From Kitasatospora xanthocidica (GTDB taxonomy: Bacteria > Actinomycetota > Actinomycetes > Streptomycetales > Streptomycetaceae): DNA of 64,000 nt. The position numbers and the translations under genes are program-made. Of the stretch, positions 35,449-44,994 are shown piece after piece. How positions within the stretch are numbered: position 1 is the stretch's first letter; each line of letters begins with the position of its first letter. The notes under the pieces were generated by a model. The model saw only the letters and a list, made by a program, of their open reading frames with translations, ran no database searches and had not been told where the DNA came from. The stretch is from positions 124,001 to 188,000 of the forward strand of contig NZ_BNBY01000013.1 in assembly GCF_014656195.1 (NCBI RefSeq), in the 5' to 3' direction.

Positions 35449-35573
35449 CGTTCCCGCCCGTTGAACGGCTCGTCCGGCGCGGCGCGTTCAAACCGGCCCG
35501 CCGCCCGCTGAACCTCCCGCGCCACGCCGTCCGTCAGCCAGAGGGAACGGTCCCGGCGGTAAGGAGTCCCTGA

Positions 35574-38500
35574 GTGAGCGTGGTGCTGGTCAAGCGGACG
35601 CCCCGGCGTCCGGGGCCCGAGATGCCGGACGGCGAGATCCAGCTGCAGGAGCCGCCGGGTCTGCCGGAGAAGCAGAGCGGCATGGCGAGCGTGATCAGCA
35701 TGGTCCCGATGGCGCTCGGCTCGCTGTCGATGGTCTTCATGTTCCTGCACCCCGGGGGCAGCGGCGACGGCGGCGGCGCGCTCAGCTACGTCGCGATGGG
35801 CATGATGGCGCTGTCCGCCGTCGGCATGCTGGTCACCCAGCTGATCCGCGGCTCCAGCGACCGCAAGCAGCAGCTGCGCGCCGAGCGCCGCGACTACCTG
35901 CGCTACCTCTCCCAGATGCGCCGCCAGGTGCGCCGCTCGATCGACGCCCAACGGCAGGCGCTCGCCTGGCGCCACCCCGCCCCGCAGGAGCTGTGGTCGC
36001 TGGTCGGCACCAGCCGGCTGTGGGAACGCCGGGCCGCCCACCCGGACTTCAGCGACGTCCGGATCGGCCTGGGCTCCCAGCGCCTGGCCACCCCGCTCGC
36101 CCCGCTCGCCACCAAGCCGGTCGAGGACCTGGAGCCGCTCTGCGCCCACGCCCTGCGCCGCTTCATCCACGCCTACGGCACGCTCGCCGACCAGCCGATG
36201 GCCATCCACCTGCGCGGCTTCGCCCACCTGCTGCTGCGCTCCGACGACCCGGACGCCGCCCGCGCCATGGTGCGCGCCGTGCTCGCCCAACTCGCCGTGG
36301 TGCACGGCCCGGACGAGCTGGCCGTCGCCGTCGTCACCGACGCCGAACGGCGGGCCGACTGGGAGTGGGCCAAGTGGCTGCCGCACGCCCTGCACCCGAC
36401 CGACACCGACGGCGCCGGCCCGGTCCGGCTGGTCGCGGGCAGCCTCGGCGAGGTCGAGCAGCTGCTCGGAGAGGAGTTCACCGGCCGCCCCGGCTTCGAA
36501 CCGGACGCCGTACCCGACCGCGACGAACCCTTCACCGTCCTGGTCCTCGACGGCCCCGGCGCGCACACCGGCAGCCGCGCCGCCCTCACCGGCTACCGCA
36601 ACGCCGTCCTGATCGACCTCTCCGACAGCCTGGAGTGGCGCCCCGGCCGCACCACCCTGCGGCTGCGGATCGAGGACGGCCGGCTCACCATGGTCGGCTC
36701 CGACCGCAACCGCAAGGACGTCGTCACCGACCTCGGCCGGCCCGACGCGCTCACCCTGCCCGCCGCGACCCGCCTCGCCGCCCAGCTCGCCCGCTACCGC
36801 ATCGCCGACGGCGTCGACTCCGCCGAACCGCTCGCCACCGACTTCGACCTCACCGCCCTGCTCGGCATCCCCGACCTGCACGCCCACGACGTCGACGGGC
36901 TCTGGGCCCAGCGCGGCATCCCGCAGCGGCTGCGGGTCCCGCTCGGACTCGGCCCCGACGGGCGCCCCGTCGACCTCGACCTCAAGGAGTCCGCCCAGGG
37001 CGGCATGGGCCCGCACGGCATGCTGATCGGCGCCACCGGCTCCGGGAAGTCGGAACTGCTGCGCACCCTGGTGCTCGCCCTGGCCGTCACCCATTCCTCC
37101 GAGGTGCTCAACTTCGTCCTGGTCGACTTCAAGGGCGGCGCCACCTTCCTCGGCCTCGACACCCTGCCGCACACCTCCGCGGTGATCACCAACCTGGCCG
37201 ACGAGGCCTCCCTCGTCGACCGGATGCGCGACGCCCTGCACGGCGAACTCGTCCGCCGCCAGGAGCTGCTGCGCGACGCCGGCTACGCCTCGCTCCTGGA
37301 CTACGAGACCGCGCGCGCCGCCGGCACCCCGCTGCGCCCGCTGCCCACGCTCTTCGTCGTCGTCGACGAGTTCAGCGAACTGCTGTCCGCGCACCGGGAC
37401 TTCATGGAACTCTTCATCATGATCGGCCGCCTCGGCCGCTCCCTCGGCGTCCACCTGCTGCTCGCCTCGCAGCGGCTCGACGAGGGCCGGATGAGCGCGC
37501 TGGAGTCCCACCTGTCCTACCGGATCGGCCTGCGCACCTTCTCCGCCATGGAGAGCCGCGGCGTCCTCGGCGTCCCCGACGCCTACCAGCTGCCCTCCCA
37601 GCCCGGCAACGGCTTCCTGCGCAGCGACATCTCCACCCTCACCCGCTTCAAGGCCGCCTACGTCTCCGGCCCGTACCGGCCCAAGCGCCGCGCCGCCCAG
37701 CAGGCCGCGATCGCCGGACAGGTCGTCGCCTACGGCACCGACTACGTGATGCCGCGCCAACCGGCCGTCGCCCAGGAGGAGTCCGAGGAGGAGCAGGTCT
37801 CCGCCGGCTCCCTGCTGGAAGTCGCCGCCGACCGGCTCCGCGACGCCGGACCGCCCGCCCACCGGGTCTGGCTGCCGCCGCTGGACGTCCCGCCCACCCT
37901 CGACGAACTGCTGCCGCCGCTCGTCCCGCACCCCGAACGCGGCCTCACCACCGAGGACACCAGCGGCCACGGCACCCTCGCACTGCCCGTCGGCGTGGTC
38001 GACCGCCCCTTCCACCAGCTGCGCGACCTGCTCACCGCCGACCTCGCTGGCGCCGGCGGCCACGTCGGCATCGCCGGCGCCCCGCAGAGCGGCAAGAGCA
38101 CCCTGCTGCGCGGCCTGATCACCGGCCTCGCCCTCACCCACACCCCGCGCGAAGTCCAGTTCTACTGCCTGGACTTCGGCGGCGGCACGCTCTCCGCCCT
38201 GCGCGGCCTGCCGCACGTCGGCGGCGTCACCGGCCGGCACGACGGCGAGCGGGTGCTGCGCACCGTCGCCGAGGTCAACGCCGTCATCAACCGCCGCGAA
38301 CAGTACTTCGCCGAACTCGGCATCGACTCCGTCGCCTCCTTCCGCCGCCGCCGGGCCGCCGGTGAACTGCCCGACGAGCACCACGGCGACGTGTTCCTGG
38401 TCATCGACGGCTGGAACACCCTGCGCCAGGAGTTCAACGACCTCGTCCAGCCGCTCACCCTGATGTCCCAGCGCGGCCTCAACTACGGCGTCCACCTGGT

Positions 38501-39536
38501 GGTGGCCACCACCAGGTGGGGCGAGATCACCGGCGGCCTGCGCGACCAGCTGCAGACCCGCTTCGAGCTGCGACTCGGCGACGCCATCGACTCCGTGATC
38601 AACATGCGGGCCGCCGCCAAGGTCCCCAAGCTGCCCGGCCGCGGCCTCACCGACGAGCAGCTGCACTTCCTCACCGCCCTGCCCCGGATCGACGGCTCCG
38701 GCCGCACCGACGACCTCGGCGAAGGCGTCGCCGACCTGGTCGACGCCGTCGCCGCGCACTGGACCGGCCCGCGCGCCCCCGAGGTCCGGATGCTGCCACT
38801 GGTCCTGGACGCCGCCCGGCTCCCCGCCGCCGAAGGACGGCTGCGCGTCCCGATCGGACTGGAGGACACCGAAGTCTCCCCGCTGTGGCACGACTTCGAG
38901 GAGAGCCCGCACCTGCTGGTGGTCGGCGACAGCGAGTCCGGCAAGACCAACCTGCTGCGGCTGATGATCAACGCCATCACCACCGCCTACACCCCCGCCG
39001 AAGCGCGGATCATGCTGGTCGACTACCGGCGCGGCCTGTACGACGCCGTCCCCGAGGAGTACCGGCTCGGCTACGCGGTGGCCGTCGACAAGCTCCGCCA
39101 GATCGTCGACGGCGCGTCCCGGGCGATGAAGAACCGCATCCCGCCCGCCGACATCACACCCGCCCGGCTCAAACTGCGCGACTGGTGGACCGGCCCCGAA
39201 CTCTTCATCCTCGTCGACGACTACGACCTGGTCGGCTCCACCGGCGGCAACCACCCCTTCGCCGCCCTGCTGGAAGACCTCGCCCAGGGCGCCGAGATCG
39301 GCCTCCACCTGGTCGTCGCCCGCGGCGCCAACGGCATCGGCCGCGCCCTCTCCGACCCGCTGCTGCGCAAGCTCCAGGAAGTCAACTCGCCCTCGCTGCT
39401 GATGTCCTGCCCGCCCTCGGAGGGCTACCTCTTCGGCAACCTCAAGCCCCGGCAGCTCCCGGCCGGGCGAGGGCTGTACATCACCCGGCGGCGCACCGTC
39501 CAGGTGCAGACCGGACACCTCGGGGAGGAGGGCTGA
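35574..39536 (+). CDS. eccC: Type VII secretion ATPase EccC (single-chain)
   Basis: 1,320 residues, the size of fused EccCa-EccCb. Two membrane helices lie near residues 40-90, then three FtsK/SpoIIIE-type ATPase domains with P-loops GATGSGKS (about 486), GAPQSGKS (about 836) and GDSESGKT (about 1117). Walker-B segments read VVVDEFSE, LVIDGWN and ILVDDYD, so only the first domain keeps the catalytic Asp-Glu pair, as usual for EccC. It is the motor that recognises substrates and drives export, anchored in the core membrane complex. GTG start after AAGGAG at 7-nt spacing. Its stop codon overlaps the next ATG. Confidence 0.96.
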   Translation: MSVVLVKRTPRRPGPEMPDGEIQLQEPPGLPEKQSGMASVISMVPMALGSLSMVFMFLHPGGSGDGGGALSYVAMGMMALSAVGMLVTQLIRGSSDRKQQLRAERRDYLRYLSQMRRQVRRSIDAQRQALAWRHPAPQELWSLVGTSRLWERRAAHPDFSDVRIGLGSQRLATPLAPLATKPVEDLEPLCAHALRRFIHAYGTLADQPMAIHLRGFAHLLLRSDDPDAARAMVRAVLAQLAVVHGPDELAVAVVTDAERRADWEWAKWLPHALHPTDTDGAGPVRLVAGSLGEVEQLLGEEFTGRPGFEPDAVPDRDEPFTVLVLDGPGAHTGSRAALTGYRNAVLIDLSDSLEWRPGRTTLRLRIEDGRLTMVGSDRNRKDVVTDLGRPDALTLPAATRLAAQLARYRIADGVDSAEPLATDFDLTALLGIPDLHAHDVDGLWAQRGIPQRLRVPLGLGPDGRPVDLDLKESAQGGMGPHGMLIGATGSGKSELLRTLVLALAVTHSSEVLNFVLVDFKGGATFLGLDTLPHTSAVITNLADEASLVDRMRDALHGELVRRQELLRDAGYASLLDYETARAAGTPLRPLPTLFVVVDEFSELLSAHRDFMELFIMIGRLGRSLGVHLLLASQRLDEGRMSALESHLSYRIGLRTFSAMESRGVLGVPDAYQLPSQPGNGFLRSDISTLTRFKAAYVSGPYRPKRRAAQQAAIAGQVVAYGTDYVMPRQPAVAQEESEEEQVSAGSLLEVAADRLRDAGPPAHRVWLPPLDVPPTLDELLPPLVPHPERGLTTEDTSGHGTLALPVGVVDRPFHQLRDLLTADLAGAGGHVGIAGAPQSGKSTLLRGLITGLALTHTPREVQFYCLDFGGGTLSALRGLPHVGGVTGRHDGERVLRTVAEVNAVINRREQYFAELGIDSVASFRRRRAAGELPDEHHGDVFLVIDGWNTLRQEFNDLVQPLTLMSQRGLNYGVHLVVATTRWGEITGGLRDQLQTRFELRLGDAIDSVINMRAAAKVPKLPGRGLTDEQLHFLTALPRIDGSGRTDDLGEGVADLVDAVAAHWTGPRAPEVRMLPLVLDAARLPAAEGRLRVPIGLEDTEVSPLWHDFEESPHLLVVGDSESGKTNLLRLMINAITTAYTPAEARIMLVDYRRGLYDAVPEEYRLGYAVAVDKLRQIVDGASRAMKNRIPPADITPARLKLRDWWTGPELFILVDDYDLVGSTGGNHPFAALLEDLAQGAEIGLHLVVARGANGIGRALSDPLLRKLQEVNSPSLLMSCPPSEGYLFGNLKPRQLPAGRGLYITRRRTVQVQTGHLGEEG

Positions 39537-41989
39537 TGACCACCGCCACGACCCCCGCGACCGGCGGCTCGGCTCCCGCGACCGGCGGCTCGACGCTGCG
39601 GGCGCTCGGACCGCACTACGTCATCGCGCCGCCCGGTGCCGAGGCCGCCGGACTGGCCGAGGCACTGGAGCCCGTCCGGGCCGAACCGCGGGCGCTGCTG
39701 CTGCTCGCCGCCGCCGCCGACGCGGCACCCGTCCTGCTGGCCTCACTCGACGAACTCGCCCGGGCGGCGCGCGAACGGGGCGCCGAGGCACTGGTGCTCG
39801 CCGCCTCCGGACTCGCCGCGCCCGGACCCGACGGCCGACGGCCCGCCGAACTGCTCGCCAAGCGCAGCGGACTGACCGTCATCGCGCCGGACACGGTGAT
39901 CAGCGTCGAGGCGGACGGCACGCTCCCGGCCGTCGACGGCACCTGGTGGCGCTGCCCGCCCGGCGGCGCCACCGCGCCGCTCGGCCCGCACTGGCCCGCC
40001 GCCGCGACCGTCACCCCGCTCGCCGGCGGCGCGTACTGGATCACCGAAGCCGCCGTCGGAGCGGAACGGCCCGCCGTACTGGACCGGGCCGCCGCACCCG
40101 GCGACACCCTGCTGCTCGTCCTCGGCGAGCCCGCCGGACCACTCCCCAGCGGCCCCCAACTCGCCAACGCCGCCGCACTGTTGCAGACCGCCGCGGGGAA
40201 GCCCGACCGGCGGCTGACCCTCAGCGCGCCCTGGGCCGACCCGGTCCGGCTGGTCGAACTGGTCGCCGTCCTGTCCGCCACCCTGCGCCAGGAGGTGCGC
40301 GCGGCCGTCGGCCTCCCCGTCCGCAACGGCCCGGTCGGCACCCGCAACGTCCACCTGGGCCCGGACGGCGCCGAAGGCTGGGAACCGTACCTCACCGAAC
40401 TCGTCGCCCGCCCGAGCGACCGCACCGTCACCGCCACCGGCTGGCGCACCCGCCCCGACCTCCCCCCGGCACCCGGCCCGGCCCGCTACCCGGCCTTCCC
40501 CGGCTGGGAACTGGAAGCCGTCGCCGCCGGCCTGTGGCTCCGGCCCGAAGCCACCCCCGACCGCGGCCCGCGCCTGCGCCGCCCCGACCCCGCCCAGCCG
40601 GTGCTCGTCATCGGCGCCCCCGGCCGCCCCGTCCCCGAAACGCTCTGGGACCACCTCGGCACCCTCCTCGGCGCCCTGCCCCACGGCACGGCGCGGCTCG
40701 CCCTCGCCGTCGCCGGAACCCTGGACGTCGAGTCCGGGGCGGTGGGGCGGTTCTGCGCGCGGCTGTACGGGCTGGACTGGGCGGGGGTGGAGGCGGAGCC
40801 GGTGCTTGAGGCGGAGCCCGAACCGGTGCCTGCCCTTGAGGCCGTACCCGAGCCCGAGCCGGAGCCTGAGCCTGAACCCGAGCCTGAGCCTGGACCCGAG
40901 CCGGAGCCCGAGGTGGAGCCCGAGCCCGAGGTGGTGGCCGCACCGACGCCCGCCGTGACCGTGGCGACCTCCGGCGGGCAGTACGAGGAGGTGCCCGCGG
41001 AGCCCCGCCCGGTGGCTGCCGAGGAACCCGCTGCCGTCGAGGAGCCGGAGCAGGCGGTCGGGGTCGAGCCCGAGCCGGTCGTCGAACCCGAAGCCGAGCC
41101 CGAACCGGTCGTCGAACCCGAAGCCGAGCCCGAGCCGGTCGTCGAACCCGAGCCAGAGCCTGAACCCGACCCGGTCATCGAACCCGAGCCGGAACCCGAA
41201 CCGGAGCCCGACCCCCAGCCCGACCCCGTACCCGCCGCGCCCGAGCCGCCGGTGGCCGAGGCGCCCGCCACCCCGGGGCAGGACCGCGGGGCGCTGGTCG
41301 CCCAGCTCGGCCCCGCCTACCAGCGGCTCGCGCGGCGGGCCGAGGACGTCGCCACCCGGCTGCCGAGCCTCCGCTCCCGTACGGAGTCCGGCGACCCGCG
41401 GCCCGAACTGGTCGCCGTCCTGCTCCAGCACGGCGACTGCACCCCGCTGGCCCCCCGTGCCGAGCTCCTGGCGGCGGCCCGCTCCGGTGCACCGGGCCGC
41501 TTCGGCCCGTACCTGCGCTGCCTGGCCGCCGGCCTGCGGCGGCTGCCGAGCCACTACGGCGGCGTGCTGGTCGGCGGCCCGGCCGAGGGGTGCGACCTCG
41601 CCGCGTACACCCCCGGTGCGGTGGTGACCGAGCGGGCGCCGGTGACCGGCCTGGCGGCGCCGGGGGCGGACTTCGGCGAGGACGCCGGGATCGAGTTCGC
41701 CATCTGGTCCGTCGGCGGCCGCCGCAGCTCGGCCTTCGGCGAGCCGGGCGACCCGCCGACCGTGATCTTCGCCCCGGGAACGGAGTTCGAGGTGATCGAC
41801 GTCCAGCCGCCCGACCCGGACAGCGGGCAGCCGGCCCGGGTCCTGCTGCACGAGATCGGCGGGGTCCGCCCGGGCCCCGACCGCCTCCGCACCTGGCTCG
41901 CCCGCCGCGACGCCGTCGCCCCCGCCGACCGCGTCCGTCCCGCCGACCCCTCCCGCTACCTGCTGGACCTGGGCGCGGGGCCGAACTGA
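39536..41989 (+). CDS. ESX-linked acidic-repeat protein with ART-like C-terminal domain
   Basis: 817 residues; ATG overlaps the eccC stop by 1 bp, so it is coupled to eccC. Residues 1-410 form a soluble alpha/beta part that I do not recognise (CheY-like strand/helix alternation, GPHYVIAPPGAEAAG). Residues about 420-575 are a Glu/Pro low-complexity spacer of EPEP and VVEPEAEPEP repeats. Residues about 585-800 end in a domain reading LPSHYGGVLVGG, then IEFAIWSVGGRRSSAFG, then VIFAPGTEFEVIDV, which follows the beta-strand order of the ART toxin fold but lacks the conserved Arg and E-x-E. No membrane segment, so it is not a normal EccE. Perhaps a scaffold or inactive ART-like adaptor. Confidence 0.65.
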   Translation: MTTATTPATGGSAPATGGSTLRALGPHYVIAPPGAEAAGLAEALEPVRAEPRALLLLAAAADAAPVLLASLDELARAARERGAEALVLAASGLAAPGPDGRRPAELLAKRSGLTVIAPDTVISVEADGTLPAVDGTWWRCPPGGATAPLGPHWPAAATVTPLAGGAYWITEAAVGAERPAVLDRAAAPGDTLLLVLGEPAGPLPSGPQLANAAALLQTAAGKPDRRLTLSAPWADPVRLVELVAVLSATLRQEVRAAVGLPVRNGPVGTRNVHLGPDGAEGWEPYLTELVARPSDRTVTATGWRTRPDLPPAPGPARYPAFPGWELEAVAAGLWLRPEATPDRGPRLRRPDPAQPVLVIGAPGRPVPETLWDHLGTLLGALPHGTARLALAVAGTLDVESGAVGRFCARLYGLDWAGVEAEPVLEAEPEPVPALEAVPEPEPEPEPEPEPEPGPEPEPEVEPEPEVVAAPTPAVTVATSGGQYEEVPAEPRPVAAEEPAAVEEPEQAVGVEPEPVVEPEAEPEPVVEPEAEPEPVVEPEPEPEPDPVIEPEPEPEPEPDPQPDPVPAAPEPPVAEAPATPGQDRGALVAQLGPAYQRLARRAEDVATRLPSLRSRTESGDPRPELVAVLLQHGDCTPLAPRAELLAAARSGAPGRFGPYLRCLAAGLRRLPSHYGGVLVGGPAEGCDLAAYTPGAVVTERAPVTGLAAPGADFGEDAGIEFAIWSVGGRRSSAFGEPGDPPTVIFAPGTEFEVIDVQPPDPDSGQPARVLLHEIGGVRPGPDRLRTWLARRDAVAPADRVRPADPSRYLLDLGAGPN

Positions 41990-42001
41990 CGGTCGCGCCC
42001 G

Positions 42002-42028
42002 GGCCGGAGCCGTCAATGGGCTCCGGCC
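42002..42028. terminator. Bidirectional hairpin between convergent genes
   Basis: Perfect 10-bp stem, arms 42002-42011 and 42019-42028, loop 7 nt. The stop codon of the reverse-strand gene at 42013 lies in the loop, so the hairpin serves both convergent genes. Confidence 0.65.
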
Positions 42029-42702
42029 GCGCGCTCCCGTTCGCCCTGGTGCATCCAGCCGATGACGTCCAGGACCCGCAGGACGCCGATCTCCTCGCCG
42101 ATCCCGGCCTCGGCGCGCACCTCCGCCAGGTCGGCCCGGAACGCGCCGCCGTCGGCGCGGAGGGCGGCGGCCAGGTCGGCCCAGAAGGTGCGGTCCGTCC
42201 GGGGCCGCCGGAAGAGCGCCTTGATCCGCTCGTCGTAGACCGGGACGAGGTGCGGGCGTTTGCGGGCCAGCAGCTTGCCCGCGACGACCGGGCCGCCGCC
42301 GTCGGGTTTGGCGGGGTACGTCTTCGCCGGGTCGGCGAGCCGTTCCCAGAGCTCCCAGGCCGGGCCGCCCGGTGCCACCAGGGCGTCGGAGGCGGGGTCC
42401 TCCAGGCGGGCGCCGCGGGGGATCGCCGACAGCAGCCGGTGCCAGTGGCCCTCGGGGTCGGTGAGCAGATCGACCGCGCCGTGCGGTTTCACCTGGACGC
42501 TCAGCATGGTGACGGCGACCAGGTCGTCGGCGGTGAAGCGGTCCGCCACCCCGGCCCGGTCGCCGCCGCCGTCGAGCCGCTCGAAGTGCGCGCCGGAGTA
42601 CCACAGGTCGCCCCGCTCCCGGCGTCGGGTGAAGTACGTCCGCAGCAGCCGCAGGGACTCCTCGCGGTCCCGGTAGACCTCCGGGATCCACAGTCCCGTC
42701 AT
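42013..42702 (-). CDS. DUF6308-type hypothetical protein
   Basis: 229 residues, soluble. It shows FTADDLVAVTMLSVQV, PAWELWERLADP, GPVVAGKLLARKRPHLVPVYD and VLRVLDVIGWM, which I associate with the uncharacterised DUF6308 family of actinobacteria. There are patterns of a helical nucleic-acid-associated fold but no catalytic motif I can name. The start ATG at 42702 has GGAGGGAG upstream. It lies between T7SS genes but is not an obvious component, and it is divergent from the next gene across 96 bp. Confidence 0.75.
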   Translation of the reverse strand: MTGLWIPEVYRDREESLRLLRTYFTRRRERGDLWYSGAHFERLDGGGDRAGVADRFTADDLVAVTMLSVQVKPHGAVDLLTDPEGHWHRLLSAIPRGARLEDPASDALVAPGGPAWELWERLADPAKTYPAKPDGGGPVVAGKLLARKRPHLVPVYDERIKALFRRPRTDRTFWADLAAALRADGGAFRADLAEVRAEAGIGEEIGVLRVLDVIGWMHQGERERAAGAH

Positions 42703-42798
42703 CGACGGCTCCCTCCTCGTGCCCGGCCCGGTGAACCCCGGACCCCGGACCGTCCGTGGGACGTAGCGTAGGGAAGAGTTCGGCAGGAGGAGCGCGGG

Positions 42799-43236
42799 AT
42801 GACCGAGACGGTGCGGGACGGGTTCCGGCTGGCGGCGGTGTTCGACGTCGTGGACCCGGTGACCGGGCCGGGCTTCGCGCCGGACCGGCCGCGGCTGGAG
42901 CCCGGGGAGGAGCGCGAGGCCGTCGCCCGCTACCTGCGGACCGGCGCGGCGGTGCTGCTGACCACGATGCTGATGGACGACGTGGTCGAGCCGGACCGGC
43001 GGGGTGTCGTGCCGATGGGCTTCCGCACCGACGGCCGGTGGATCTGGACCGACACGGTGACGTACTACCTGGAGGAGTACGGGCTGGCGCCCGACCCGGA
43101 GCTGCTCGCGCACGTCCGCGCCCAGGGTGACGGCCCGTGGGCGGAGCCCGAACCGGCGGTGCTGGAGCGGGCGGTGTCCTTCGTGCTGACCCCGCCGGAG
43201 GAGACCGAGGAACCGGTCTGGACGGTCGGAAGCTGA
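42799..43236 (+). CDS. Small hypothetical acidic protein
   Basis: 145 residues, soluble, strongly acidic, with RFxxDGRWIWTDTVTYYLEEYGL-like features in the middle and a PEETEEP tail. The fold resembles small immunity or nucleotide-hydrolase-accessory proteins, but I recognise no family. The ATG is preceded by AGGAGGAG. Its place beside a multi-toxin locus makes an immunity role conceivable, without direct support. Confidence 0.6.
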   Translation: MTETVRDGFRLAAVFDVVDPVTGPGFAPDRPRLEPGEEREAVARYLRTGAAVLLTTMLMDDVVEPDRRGVVPMGFRTDGRWIWTDTVTYYLEEYGLAPDPELLAHVRAQGDGPWAEPEPAVLERAVSFVLTPPEETEEPVWTVGS

Positions 43237-43315
43237 ACGTCCAGGACCCGGCTGAACCGATCGGGGCCGTCCGGCCGTAGCTCCCCACAGGAGTGTCGTC
43301 GAACACAGGGGATGC

Positions 43316-44869
43316 ATGGTGGGCGAGGAGCAGCGCGGCGAGCCGGGGCGGGAGCCGTCCGGCTTCCGGCTTCCGGCGGTGAACTGGGCTCTGGCTGCCG
43401 AGGAGGAGTCCACGGAGACGGCCTCCGCCGCGGAGACGGCCGCGGCCCCGGGGGCCCCGACCGTGGTGCTGCCCGCGCAGGCGGCGGCCCCCGGCGGGAC
43501 GGGGACGGGGACCAGGGCCGAGAAGGCCGCCGAGACCGGGAAGCCGGCCGGGAAGCCTGCCGGGACGCCGACGGAGAATCCGGCCCGGACCGAGGGCGGC
43601 AAGCCGGCCGAGCGCGCGTCCGCGACCCCGGTCGCGCCGCCGGCCACCCCGTCGGCCGCACCCGCCGCACCCCCCGTACCCGCCGCCGCGGCCGTCACGG
43701 TGTCGCCCGCCGCCGCCACGCCCGAGGCGCTGGCCGCCACCGTGGTCGCCGAGCCGGCCGGCGAGTCCGGTACGGACCCCGGCCCGCGGCCCGGGCGGGT
43801 CTCCCGTCCGATGATCGCGGCGGCCGTCGCCGTGGGCCTGGTGCTGGTGGGCGCCTCGGTGGTGGTGACCCAGCTCGGCGGCAACGACCACAAGAAGGGG
43901 CCCGCCCAGGCCGACGCTCCGCCCGGGTTCGGGCAGGGCGGCGGGGACGGCGGCAACGGCTTCGTGCCCGGGTACGACGAGCACGGCGGCACCGGCGGCG
44001 CGGGCACCCCCGCCCCGGACGGGCAGCCGGGGGCGGTCGTGCCGCCGGTGGACGCCGGTGCGGCCTCCTCCGCGCCGGGTGACCAGCCGGGCTCGGTGCC
44101 CAACGGCTCCGGCGGCTCCGCCTCCGGGGGCGGCGCGTCGGGCGGGGGCGGCGGCGCCGCGCAGCCCGCCAAGGGAGCGGTCAACACCGGTACGGGCGCC
44201 GGGAGTTCCGCTGCCGGGACCGGTCAGGCCCAGGGCGGTTCGGGGGCCGCCGCGAGCGGTGGCGCCGCCGCGGGCGGCACCAAGCCCGCCCCCAGCCAGC
44301 CGACGCCGCCGCCGGCCGGGGCCCAGAACCCCGCCCCGCCGCCGGCCGGCGCCCAGAACCCGGCCCCGCCGCCGGTGGCCGCCAAGCCGCCGGCGCCGGT
44401 CACCGCGATCGCCGGCCCGTACTGCGGCGGGTACCGCACCAACGGCTGGTACGACGACGGCGACAAGGGCTGGCGCAACTACTCCGGCGGCTACAGCGGC
44501 GAGGGATGCAACGGCACCTACGCCGCGATGCCGATGTCCGGTGACGGCAACGACAAGGGCAACTCGGTGGTCTGGAGCTTCACCCTGGACAAGGTCACCA
44601 GCTGCACCCTGGCCGTCTACATCCCGGCCAGTGGCAACCTCAAGCAGGTCGGCGGCAATCCGAGCTACTACACGGTGCAGAGCGGCGGTGGCTCGGCCGG
44701 TTCCTTCACCATCAACCAGACGGCCAGTCAGGGAAGTTGGGTGACCAAGGGGCCGTTCACCTACCGCGGTCCGATCTCCCTCACCCTGCACGACCGCGGC
44801 ATCGACTGGGGCGCCGCCGCCGGCGCCCACCACGCCGCCAGTGCCGTCCGGGCCACCTGCACGCCCTGA
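43316..44869 (+). CDS. Membrane-anchored protein with C-terminal golvesin-like domain
   Basis: 517 residues. A cytoplasmic, low-complexity Ala/Pro/Glu part of about 160 residues precedes one membrane helix (about 163-187, PMIAAAVAVGLVLVGASVVV). A long Gly/Ser/Pro linker follows on the outside (with tandem PPPAGAQNPA units near residues 337-360), then a Cys-bearing beta-domain (YCGGYRTNGW, INQTASQGSWVTKG, GAHHAASAVRATC) that matches the golvesin-type C-terminal domain linked to wall or polysaccharide binding. It may tether the ESX apparatus or its cargo at the cell surface. The small N-terminal extension uses ATG at 43316. Confidence 0.7.
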   Translation: MVGEEQRGEPGREPSGFRLPAVNWALAAEEESTETASAAETAAAPGAPTVVLPAQAAAPGGTGTGTRAEKAAETGKPAGKPAGTPTENPARTEGGKPAERASATPVAPPATPSAAPAAPPVPAAAAVTVSPAAATPEALAATVVAEPAGESGTDPGPRPGRVSRPMIAAAVAVGLVLVGASVVVTQLGGNDHKKGPAQADAPPGFGQGGGDGGNGFVPGYDEHGGTGGAGTPAPDGQPGAVVPPVDAGAASSAPGDQPGSVPNGSGGSASGGGASGGGGGAAQPAKGAVNTGTGAGSSAAGTGQAQGGSGAAASGGAAAGGTKPAPSQPTPPPAGAQNPAPPPAGAQNPAPPPVAAKPPAPVTAIAGPYCGGYRTNGWYDDGDKGWRNYSGGYSGEGCNGTYAAMPMSGDGNDKGNSVVWSFTLDKVTSCTLAVYIPASGNLKQVGGNPSYYTVQSGGGSAGSFTINQTASQGSWVTKGPFTYRGPISLTLHDRGIDWGAAAGAHHAASAVRATCTP

Positions 44870-44873
44870 CGCC

Positions 44874-44912
44874 GGTCCGACCACGTTTGACCTGGTCCGA
44901 CCCGGTCCGACC
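44874..44912. promoter_or_regulatory. Three copies of GGTCCGACC upstream of the ATPase gene
   Basis: GGTCCGACC at 44874-44882, 44894-44902 and 44904-44912. Each copy is itself an interrupted palindrome, and the spacing is 20 and 10 bp. Possible operator for the 44995 gene, about 80 bp downstream; not proven. Confidence 0.35.
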
Positions 44913-44994
44913 CGCACGCCCGCACACCGGCCGGGAACCACCCCGGCCGGACGGCGGAGAACCACCACGCCCCACGACGAAGGGAACCCCAGGC

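Noticed and set aside
33953..35491. EccD start at the upstream end of the open frame
   Set aside because: The extra 52 residues come from the 13-bp repeat array and lack conservation; the GTG at 35335 has a strong ribosome-binding site.
39536..41989. EccE
   Set aside because: No membrane helices, and the ends do not match the EccE fold.
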